Below, piece by piece: positions 33,301 through 45,300 of a DNA stretch of 64,000 nucleotides. The first letter of the stretch is position 1; the number at the start of each line of letters is the position of its first letter. Under the pieces are notes generated by a model. It saw only the letters and a list, made by a program, of their open reading frames with translations, ran no database searches and had not been told where the DNA came from. The translations under genes and the position numbers were made by a program. The DNA is from Cryptomeria japonica (Eukaryota; Streptophyta; Pinopsida; Cupressales; Cupressaceae). Location: assembly GCF_030272615.1 (NCBI RefSeq), contig NC_081413.1:560269945-560333944 (forward strand), read 5' to 3'.

Positions 33301-36300
33301 TGTTTATTTTTTCCACCAAGTCGGCCTATGGAGAGATGTAGAAGGTGAGCGCTCTATATATTGGAGGTGTTGTTTCACAATTCAAATCATTCAATCATCC
33401 TTTCAAGTGCGAAATTGGAGAGCAATTTGAGGAGCGAAATCCAAAGGAGTGGAGTGAATTTCTACTAAGTGTGGAAGAAGCTAGTGGAGGACGAAATTCA
33501 TCTTGAAAGCTATTGGAAAGGCGTATTTCTTGCTAGTTTGGAGGATAATTTCCAGATTTTTGAAGACATTTGAAGGCGAATTTCTAGATTTTTGAAGAGG
33601 AAGGTGGAGTTCTTTTCCAAGCTAAAGGGGGCGCATTTTGCTAAAGGGAGTCTTGATCTACATTTTGCCTAGCGAATTCTCCTATTTTTGCATCATTGTT
33701 TAGAATTAATTCCCAAGTGGAGGTATGGCGTAATCACCTTGGCACCATTTTTTGAAGATTTAAATTTTGCTTTGAAAATCCTAAATTAGGAAATGATAAC
33801 TCAAGATTTATCATGAAGTTTCCTAATTAAAATCTTGAATCTTCCTTTTAAAGTTTAATTTTTAGATTTCAAGATATATTACTAATTTTGAAATGTTGTG
33901 TAGGTATCAAGATGGCGACTCCCAAGCTCGAAAGATCTACAAGTTGGAAGACTTTCCTCAAGGAAAATCAAGCCAGATCAAGGACGATCAAGCAAGGACA
34001 AGGGCGACCTCCTCCAGCCTAGCATCGACAAGGACGACCTTCTTTGGACTAACGTCATCAAGGGCGACTTCTCCAATCCAGTATTCCAAGGTGAGGTACA
34101 TCAATCATCTTGCACATCAAAGACGCAAGAAGTTAGAACAAGGGTTCGTTGAAGAAGCAGATAGTTCCAGATGAATTAATTAAAGCTAGCTTCTCAACAA
34201 CATCAAGTTGAATATTTACCAAGTTATAAGTGTCGGACGAGGTGGCATCCTAGTCATCGCTCATCCAGTCAGTGTGGTCCACCTCAGCATGTCCAGATTC
34301 AATGTACCTAACTCATGGAAGGTGGCACAAACTCCGATGTACCTACCCCGGCTATCCATTGGTCGATCTTTCCAGAGAGGACATGTGTCCAAGCAATACA
34401 ATTTTATCATTGGTCAAGCATTAAATGTTATGTAATGGTTGTAACAAACCCTAATTAGGGTTTTCATTGTTGAATCTTGGCCATTGATCTTGAATTGATC
34501 TAAGCCATCGAATTGTATTGAGGGCACTATATAAGCCCTGGCATTTCATTTTGTAAAGGCAATGATTAGAGAGTTAGAATAGGAGTTGGAAGCAGTTAGT
34601 GAATAGAGAGTAGTTAGCTAGTTGATAGAATAGCAATTAAAGTAGAGTAGAGAGAGAAGGAAAAGGTTGTTGCCAAGATGTTGTTGTAAGAGACTTGTAA
34701 AACTTCATTGAAGAAATGGTGAAATTTATGGGTCGATTTGACAATTTGCATGGTCTTTATACTTCTCATATTTGATTTCATGTTATTAGATGAGTGGAAG
34801 AAATGTGCTTGATTGATGATGGAATTCGTATATCCATACTACTAGCAGTTTGTTGATTGCAGACTTGCCTTGTGTAGTCTACTGGAATCATTCAGCTTAA
34901 GCTTAACTTCAATTGTCACTTCTTCATTGATATGCATCAACCTGATGGTGTCTATGCCTGCAGTGATGATTTGAACATCATAAAGCTTTCCTTCGAAGAT
35001 CGCACTAACCTTGTGGAGATGTCCCTGTGATGTCAAAACAAGACTTAGTTAGAATTTCATCAAAGATCATTCATTGCTCTTACATTCTTAGTGTTAGGAT
35101 TAGATCTTTTCCTCGCCCTCATCTTTTTTTTCCTTTTTTCAAGTCAAAGCTAGTAAGAGCCTGTGTTCCAACAATATTCAAAGCAAATCAGAAGTTCAGG
35201 CATCAAATGTAAGTCCCCTTGTGATTCCAGCAAATCACATCATACCACAGAGAGCTTATCCACACGTAGAGACCCTACATACAAGAACCTTGAAGTCATC
35301 CTGATTGATCCTTTTTCGCGATATCTTCAGCAATCAAAGGCTTTATTCAAGAGAGGATAAGGTACCCTTAGGTATTTTATTCTGTGTTTGATAGTGTACA
35401 AAATACACGTCAACAGGCACTAAAGCGGGATATTTAAAAAGAAAAACATGAAGTTTGACAAACACCTCGGCCAACCTTAAACAATTACACATTAGATGCA
35501 CATATAAATTTCAGATTTAAGCAAGAAAAGCCATAACATCGTATTTACATGGGAAAACCCTTTTAAAAAAAAACCCACACTCCAAACAAAGCTGCATTGT
35601 AATACAGCAACAAAGAGTTACAATACAAAGTATAGAGCCAATGTTCTTCAAGAGTAGTTACAACAACAGAGAATTCTGGAGCAATTCCAGCAACATAATG
35701 GGGTCTCAGAAAATAATCAATCTGTCTCATAAAATCAACTTAGGCACCAACATATTTATAGAGCTCAACATGGTTTCCAAAGCCATCTTTCATGCCTAAG
35801 AGGTAAGTGGTGTAAATAAAAACCAACTTGCCATTCCCATGACATGTTGCACGTGGCAACTTCCAAAGCACTAACACTTGTCTAATCCCAAATGGTCCTC
35901 TTGCCTAATGCAATGCGCATTCAACAAAGAAATTGCAATAACCAAGAATAGGCACCTTCCTTACCTTACACCACTTGTCAAAAGTGAACTCCACCATAAA
36001 TGTCAAGCTAAACATTAACTCCTCACGACTCTTTCGCTGAACTAGTAACCGTCATAGTCATAACGGAAACTTGTCATTGTCCCAACATAGCATCTTATGA
36101 CACTAGCCCCCTAAAATTGAGGACCTCTAAGGTGGCTGCTAACTTCCTAGAAAATAAGAATCCATGTCATAGTTTCACCTTCAATGTAGGATGCCAACTC
36201 ACCAAGAGGTCCCACAAAGATGACATGACTTAAGAAGTTAGAAACATAGGATATAACAATATATGCAACAATTAGTTAAATAATTCAACATGTTAGGACT

Positions 36301-39300
36301 TTAAGGTTGAGACACCTTAATCCCAACACTAATGGCATGATGAAGGGTACTCCTCCTCAAACACAATCATATGCAAACAAAAGAAACTTCAAGACAAAGA
36401 AGTATGCAACTTTTATTATTATTTTATCAAAACAAGTACAAAAACCTGTAATACAACTATCAAAGTTATAAGACCTCTGTTAGAGCTGTATGGGCTGCAA
36501 TATAAGCAGGAAAATCGGACATGCAAGTTTGGAAATTACAATAATGGCCACAGGAAACAACACCTAACCCTGTGTTGAAAGCGGCAACTTCACCAATCTC
36601 CTTATCTTGAATAAGCTTATTTTCATTTGTGATGGATTAATATGATTTTTCCACATGTCATAGAATTAAGAATTGTGACTCCCATTTGGGCACCACATGA
36701 ATCCAGCTGTCCCTTTTGGCCACTTTTGGGCCTACAAAAGATCATTTAAGGCCTCATATATCAATCTAAAGAATTTTATCAGGATGACGGAAACCTAAAT
36801 GATTAGTATCTACCATTCCATAACTAATCTTCACTTGAAATTCACCCACAAAGTGCAGTTTACCAATTTGGAGCTTCGAGGAAATTTCAAGTTCCAACGC
36901 ATTCATATGCAAACATAATAAAAATAGAAACCCTTTTCACCAACTCAAAATAGAGATTTTTTTTTTGTTTTTGTTTCTGATGATGCAAGGTTGCTCATAC
37001 ACCTTGGATGCTCTTGCATCATGACATAAGGAATGAAGATGATGTGGAGAAAGAAAGGGAAATTTTGATCCCTCGAAAACAAATGCTAAGAGAAAAACAA
37101 AATGAAGAGGAAAGGTGATGGAATGAACTATCCATGAGAAGTCCTAAATGAACCTCGTGTAGTATGCTGCCAACACCATGAAACTCCTAACATTTGAGGT
37201 ATTAGTGTGTATTAGCCATTCCACTATGACTCTAAAATTTGAGAGGTCTATAGATGTAGCTTCACCAAAAGTGCCCCAGGTATTGAAACTTTTACTGAAA
37301 GGAAAACATTTCTTATCGTTAGCAATAGCATACAAGAAGTGCTCCATAGGCACTACAAAACCTACCTCAAATTTTCTGCATACGCTTCCTCCATCCAGGA
37401 AAAAATCAAGATGTCATCGAGGAACACCAATGCAAATTAATATAAATAAATATGGCAAAAACTCTTCATGAGCCTCCTGAATATGGCAGGGTCATTAGTT
37501 AGCCGGAAAGGAACCACAGTGAACTGATGATGCCTATATATGGTCAGAAAAGCTATCTTGTAGATATCAGCTTCTGCAATCCTGAGTTTCTAGTATTCAG
37601 ACATCAGGTATAATTTACAAATAACCTGCCATCCTTGACCTAATGAACCAGTAGTCCCACTAGGAGGATTATCTTTATCTAATGGAGTTGGCATACATCG
37701 ACAGCTACCAATTCCATATGAACAACACCTTACCAAGCATTATATATGGGAGATCTTGTAGGACACCATTGAGTTTGGACTGTCTAGAGGACTGAGTTAC
37801 TTAGGGTCTTGTTATGTTGCAAGACATGAAGCAATATGTGACCTTGAGCAAACAAAACCCCCAAAAGGCACAGTATCGTAGGAAGAAGTATGTTGATGCC
37901 AAAGCATTGGATCAGCATTTCTCACTCACGTGTGAGGTATTTTTGAAAATTCGACCCCACAAGAACCCCACTCATTATGGAAAAAGATCTAAGCTTGCAC
38001 CTATATTTGTGGGGCCTTTTGAGATCCCCGACTTAGAGTGGTCGGTAGCTAACCATCTAACATTGCCACCCATCTATCAAGGATCCATGTCATCTTCAAT
38101 TTACCCATCCCACGGAGATATATACTTGACAATTGCCATGTGTTGGATTTGGGTGATCCTGCAGGTAGAGGGAGATGGGCATCTGGTTTTGGAGCTCCTA
38201 TATATTGTGGGGCATTAGAGGTTGGGCCTTGAGGCCAAGAGATGGACCAAGTTACAGTCTAGTGGGGTAGTGTTGACGTGTATTTTGTACACAATCATAC
38301 ACAGAATAAAATACCTAAAGGCATCTTATCCTCTCTTGAGAAAATAGTCTCTAACTGCTGAAGATTCGCGTAAAGGATCAGTTAGGTAGACTCCAAGGTT
38401 CTTTTAGTGGGGTCTCCACATGTGGACAAGCTCCAGTGGTATGATGTGATTTGCTGGAATCACAAGGGGACTTACATTGAACTTCCGATCTGCTTTGCTG
38501 GACACAGGCTCTTACTAACTTAGATTAAAAAAATGGAAAAAGGATAAGGGCGAAGAGAGGATCTAATCCTAATACTAAGAATGTAGGAGCAATGACTTGA
38601 TTTTTGATGAAATTCTAACTAGGTCTTGTTTTGACATCAATGGAACATCTACACAAGACTAGTGCAATCTTCTAAGGGGAAGCTTTATGATGTTCAAATC
38701 ATCACCGCAGGCATAGATACCATCCAAGTTGATGCATATCAATGAAGAGGCAACAAATTGAAATTGAGCTTAGGCTGAATGATTCCAGTTGACTACGCAA
38801 GGCAAGTCTGCAATCAACAAACTGCTAGTAGTATGGATGTACGAATTCCACCATCAATCAATCACATTTCCTCCATTCATCTAATTATCTACCATCTAAG
38901 ATTGAAGACTTCAACAAGAAACCATGCAAATTGCAAGAAAACGACATATTTCACCATTACTTCAATGAAAATGGAGTTTGTTTACAATCAATGGCAACAA
39001 TTTCTTGCCTTGTCCTCCTATTCTACTCTAATTGCTATTCTATCAACTATATTCTAACTCTTCCAACTATTTACAACTCTCTCTAATCATTTAAAATTCT
39101 TTTTTACAAAATGAAATGCCTGGGCTTATATAGTGCCCACAATACAATTTGATGGCTTAGATCAATTCAAGATCAATGGCCAAGATTTTACAATGAAAAC
39201 CCTAATTAGGGTTTGTTACAACCATTACATAACATTTAATGCTTGACCAATGATAAAATTGTATTGCTTGGACACATGTCCCTTTTAGAAAAATCGACCA

Positions 39301-42300
39301 ATGGATAGCCGGGGTAGGTACATCGGAGTTTGTGCCACCTTCCATGAGTTAAGTACATTGAATCTGGACATGCTGAGATGGACTTCATTGACTGGAGGAG
39401 TGATGACTAGGACGCCACCTCATCTGACACTTGTAGCTTGCTAGATATTCAATTTGATGTCGTTGAGAGGCTATCTTTAATTAACTCTTGTCCTAACTCC
39501 TTTTGTCCTTGATGTGCAGGATGATGTACCTCGCCTTGGAACGCTGGATTGGAAGAGGTCGCCCTTGTCTTGGCTTGATCGTCCTGGCGAAGACCGTCCT
39601 GGATCCGGCTTGATTTTCCTTGATGAGACCTTCATTTGATGCCTACACAACATTTCAAAATTAGTACCATGATCTTGCAATACATAACATAAATTAGAGA
39701 GCAAATTTTAGGAAACTTAATGATAAGTCCTTTATTAATCATTTTCTAAAAATGACTCTTGAGCTAGGAATTCAAAATTTCAAAATTTCAAAATCTAAGC
39801 TATGACGATTAACAATCAAAATCAAAACAATAAATCCATATCGCCATACCTCACTAGAGAGCTAACTCTAGAATGCAAAATGAGGAATTTGCCTAGGCAA
39901 AAATCAAAATTCGATAGTCTTGATGTGATCTTCAAAAGAACGTTCCTCTTATCAACTTCGCCACCCTTCAAGTCTTGGACGTGATTTCCTCTTCAAGTTA
40001 GCAATTTCGCCATCTTTGATATGTCTTTGACGTCCTAGGCAACTTCGCTCAAATAGAAACTTCAAGTTCGCCTCTCCTTTGGATAGTAGTTTCGCACCAC
40101 CTTTGATTGAATTCGCTCCTCTTCTTGAATGATAATTTCGCCCTTCCTTTGTATGAAATTCGCTCCTCTTTTTGAATGATAATTTCGCCCTTCCTTTGTA
40201 TGAAATTCGCTCCTCTTTTGCCTTCTCCAAGTTGCATATGAGAGATGATAAATGATGATGTGAAAATGAAATAAACACCTTCCTTTATAGGCGCTCACCT
40301 TCATATTGACCTTAGGCCGACTTGATAATTAATAAGGCAAATTAAACGATTTTTTAATAAATAATAAAGGCCGACCTTGACAAAATAAACCCAAGCGCTC
40401 CCTTTTGATTTTTATTAAATTAATAATTAATTATTAAATGCCTTTATTTTTAATTAATAAATTTCGATTTTTTTACAAAGGCAAAAAATAATTAATAAAT
40501 ACATACCATGCGCTATTTAAATGCTTTTAATTAAATATCGATTTTTTCTAGCATTTAAATAAATTTAAAAAATGTGTTTTAAGCGCCAAAATGAAAAAGT
40601 GGGAAGATACGTACCTCATCGCCCTGGTCCCTGACTGAGGGACAGGAGCGATTTTGCTCTTGTGGGCCTCATTTCACTTCATCACCTTCGAAAATTATAT
40701 TCAACGGATTCGCAATGCCTCCTTTCATTCATTCATGCCTTGAGATCGGTTGAAATTTGGCGAGAAAATCATCTACAACAAAAATCGCTCTGGTCCCTTC
40801 CTGAGGGACAGGAGCGAACTTAAGCATTTTGGTCCTTTGTTGACGTTTGATAATCTTCAATTTGTCTTCAACGGGTTCGATTGACCTCCTTTCTTGCCTT
40901 CGAACATAAAAGTTTGCTTGATCTTTGCCCAGATCGTACCTTATGAAGAACTTCGCTCTGGTCCTTCAGTGAGGGACAGGAGCGAATTTGACCCTCTAGG
41001 CAAAACTTCATCATCTCATTGTTTTTGATCAAGTCTGGATGCTCTATCATGCTCATTTCGTCCTTCACCATGCCTTTGATGTCTCGATTCGTCCAAAGAA
41101 GGTCAGGAATGGCCTAACTAAGCATTTTCGCTCTGGTCCCTTGGTGAGGGACACGAGCGATTCGCTTTGGTCCCTTGGAGAGGGACGGGAGCGCATTTCG
41201 CTCTGGACCGTTGGAGAAGGACACGAGCGAAATTTGACTTTTCGCACTCTCAATCAGGACAATTTTAATGGAATATAACATTTAAGTATAAGTGACATTT
41301 CCTTCTATGTTTCTTCTTTCTTATACTTTAAGTTATATTCCATATATACTTTCAGGATGTTTGAGAGTGGTTTCAGACCTCCAGGAGTTATATTGCAAAA
41401 TCTAGTTTTTGGAGGTTTTTCAGTTTCCAGACTTAGTCAAATTTCAGGATCAGGACATTCCAGACTTAGCCAAATTTCAGGAGCAGGACCTCACTCAAGC
41501 CGGACTTGCTACCCTGTTGATCTCCCCGACAACACTTCAAGTTATATTCATTTGATAAAATGTACCTCTTTGGACCTTCTCACATCGTCAAGACGTTAAA
41601 ATCTTGCAAGGACAAAGCAAAATTGGATTTGTAGCTCCGGTCCTTCACTGAGGGACAGGAGCGATTTAGGCAATTAGCACTGTTATGGACGTCCCAAAAA
41701 TCTTCAATTTATATTCAACGCATTTATCTCATGTTTTTCCTTGTTTTTGAACGTAAACTTGCCTTGACCTTTGTCTGGATTTTGCATAATGAAGGAAATC
41801 GCTCTGGTCCCTGGGAGGGGGACGAGAGCTACAAGGTACCTCGCCCTGGTCCCTTGGAGAGGGACAGGAGCGATTTGGTCAATATAGGTCATTCTCCTTC
41901 GTTTTTGCACCTCAAATTATATTCATTTGGCAAAGCATCTTCCTTTGGACGTCCTCAAATCATTAAGTCATCAAAATCTTGCAAGGACGAGGCGAAATTG
42001 AATTTGTAGCTCCGGTCCTTCATTGAGGGATAGGAGCGATCTTTCCTCTGGAGGCATTTCTGTGCTCATGAAAATCTTCAATTTATATTCAATGGAAAGA
42101 TCTCGTCGTTCTCCATTATTTCAAACGTAAAATTTGTCTGGACTCTGCAGGGACGATGAGATATTTGAAATTGAGCTCCCGTCCTTCACTGAGGGACAGG
42201 AGCGATTTTGCTCCTACAGGCCAAAATAACAAGATTTTTCACATTTTAACACTTCACAAGGCGAAAACAAATCATTTGAAATGCCTAGGATCAAAATTCA

Positions 42301-45300
42301 AAAAAGTCAAAATTTGGTCAAAAATATTCAATTGGACAAAAATTCACATTTCATCTTCAACACTTAGACAAATTTAAGCTCTGCATCAACATTCCAATTG
42401 AAAATTAGACCATTCTGGCAAATTCATTGCATTCAAAATTTGCATTCTAGAAAAGGAAATTCAAAAAGCTCCCAAAACCTGACTGGATTTTGGTCCGAAA
42501 AGACGGTAATTAAAACCCTAAGGCTTGACCCTAAATCCAGACAATTAACAAACTAACAAAACCCTAAAAAAAAAAAGCAAAGCGAAAACGAGCAAAACAA
42601 GCAAAAAACATGGGTCCCCATTTGCAATGGGGCGATGTGTGAAAACGTCACAACATCTAGCGCCACCTTGAATAAATGTTGAAAAACATTTCAGAGATAA
42701 AGACTCAATCGACACCTAGAACCTCTGGAAAATTCAACCGAGCTCATCAAGAGATTAGAAAATGCACTCAAAGTAGAAGGAGAATCTTTAACCAAATCTA
42801 GACACTTAGTCTTTGATTACCCAAGTGTGTGCAAGTGTATTCATTCCTCTCGACAAGACAACTATAACTTTCAGGTTCCCCTGTGATTAGCTACGTAGTT
42901 TATCTAAACTTCAAAAGCATCCTGGATAGAGCCTCGCTGCCAGTCAGACGTCCATAGTCCCGACGAGGTTATCGCCGCAAGCTCACGAACATTGCTCCAT
43001 TGCCAGCCAGGCGTCTATAGCCCCGATGGAGTTACTCGCATATTCCCTTTAGCCAATTTTGATATTTCGTTTCATTTCACTTTTCTCCTCATTTTTCTTT
43101 TTCGTTTTCTCTTTTTTTCTCATTTTTTCCTTTTGATATTGCTTTTTCTCTTCGTCAATTCCTTTGGCTCATAAGCAGTGAAGCTTACTAGGGTTTGAGG
43201 ATTGCGGTGGCGCTGAAGCTAGATTTTAGATTTTTCACCAATCACAGCTTTGCCCGAAAACCATAATGACTCGGAGTCTATTAATGTGTGAAAATATAGT
43301 AATCAACAGATGTCGGCATCAAGACACAGAAAATGATTCCCTTCCAAGTCAAATACAGGTCCTGATCAGATGATAAAGCTAAAGAGGAACAACCTCGGAT
43401 TCCAAGCACTTCATGAATAGATATCTAAGAAATGAGTCTAACATAAGATCCAGGATATTGCCAGCGTGCGGGCAACAACACAAACGCCTTTCTCACAAGA
43501 CGGAGACTCCCACTCAAGACACCTAAACTAAAGCAAACCGACCGACAGACCGACCCAAAGCAAACTAAACTAAAACGCACACCAAAAGAAAACTAAAGAA
43601 AGCAAACAACTAAACTACCTGAGCCACACTAGATCATGAGTCAAATGACTCAAGGCAAATCAAGAACAAGGCTCAAAAGACCTCTAATCTAAAACACGAA
43701 AAGAAAACCTACTCTAAACCTATATACAAGAGTCCTAGACTCGACACGACTCAAGGAAGCAAAATATACACATAACTTTACATGATTTCTCAGGTTGTGC
43801 AACAGGAGCATGGCAAACGTGACGGTTCTCAACCGGGCAAATTCATCCTTAAATACAGAAAAGCAAACTCTCACCATGCATTTCTCATACTCAAGCAAGT
43901 TTTCACTCAAAATGATCAACTGAGGTAATTCGTTAGGACCATGATCAATCCAGATGCAAGTTGTTTTCCCAAAATCCCCATAATCAAAATCATAATAACT
44001 TTCAAAGCTAGGATTAAGGAAAGAGACGACCTGACCCATTTCAGGCTCAAGCGGCACTGCATTGTTGCAAGCGAGGTCACCAGCTGCTTCAGGGGGTCGC
44101 CATTGGTGATGAATCATTCCACGGGCGTCCACAACATGTTGATCTTGATTAGGAAGTTCCTCTTGAAACAAGCTCAGCGCCCCCTCGAATAGCTCAAGAT
44201 TCTTTGTTTTTACTGAGATATCTTGCATAAACCAAGCATCTTCATGAAACTTTGTCAGCATATCTTCAAAAATGAGAGTCTCCTTGATGGATTGAGCTTC
44301 AAACATCTCCTCTAGTGGATCAAAGATAATCTCAGGTGACCTTTCTTCTTCAAGTATAGTCTCGGGAGGTCGAAGTTGATGATGGATCATATCACTCCCA
44401 GTAACTTGCTTATCTAGAAAAAATTTTGGCAGTGATTCCATTTGTGTTTCCTCTGCAAAATCTTTCAATGCTTCCTCAAATAGCATAATGGTGATAAAAT
44501 CTTCAAGCGCCCCTTTGAATTGTTCTTCATACCTGGGCTCACTTATGATAATTTGTAGCTCTTCACTCAATATCTCAACTTGATTGTCTTCTTCAATGAG
44601 GCCATTTGAAACCTCCTCCAATTCAATCTCAAGGATTTCCTTTTGTAGCATAAGTGAGAATTCTTCAAGGAATGAGTCGTCCTCTTCTTTGATTGTTTGT
44701 TCAACTCCTGGATCTTCCTTTATTACTGCTGGGGTATCTTCAACTGATTCTTCAACTTTTGTTTCATGGTATTCTTTTTCAGGTGCAAGGCATGGCGAGC
44801 TATCCATTGTAATACATTGATCATCAGGTGCATTGGTATCGTCAACGTACACTTGATCCTTCTCACATTCAGATGCTGAAGCAATGTCTTGTTCATAGGT
44901 TCTCCTAAATTCGGCTGCGAGATGTGCACCCCAAGATCCATTCATGATACATTCTTCCTCGGACAAAGTTGGCATTCCAAACTGGTTTCTGACTTGATTG
45001 ATAGCCATTTCACATACTGAGCAAGTAAATTCCGAGTGAGGTGAGTTGTGAATTCTACACCACAATGGTAGCAATATGTTTTCCAAACGCATTTCACCAT
45101 TCAAAATGAGTTGACTCTCAATCATCCACATGAAGCTTAGAAGAGGATCCTTAGTCTCTGGGACACTGAAGTTGCCTTCTTCCGTTTCTGGCCTTGGGAC
45201 ATCCCAAAAGAAGATTTTTCCTTGCGCTGCCGATTCCATCCTTGATAAGTACTTCAAGCAATGCATCTCATCATGTTCCTCTGTCTCATGAACTCGACAC

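Larger units (their letters stand above)
31833..35415 (+). repeat. Solo LTR of the giant-LTR family (3,583 bp, plus orientation)
   Basis: Starts TGTTGTGACGTTTTCACAC and ends ACACGTCAACA, the same ends as the reverse complement of the 4,385 bp LTRs at 38271 and 45771. It is flanked by GGCAT (31828-31832) and GGCAC (35416-35420), a target-site duplication with one change. There is no internal domain, so it arose by LTR-LTR recombination. It is shorter and diverged from the two young LTRs and so represents an older insertion. Confidence 0.88.
38271..42655 (-). repeat. 3' LTR of the giant-LTR element
   Basis: 4,385 bp with TGTTGACGTG and CACAACA at its plus-strand ends; offset from the other copy by exactly 7,500 bp. 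It differs at 38319, 38322 and 42022. Confidence 0.95.

Noticed and set aside
38779-42377. Many 60-108 aa ORFs duplicated at 46279-49877
   Set aside because: They lie in the LTRs of the giant element and repeat only because the LTRs are identical; most overlap hairpin units.
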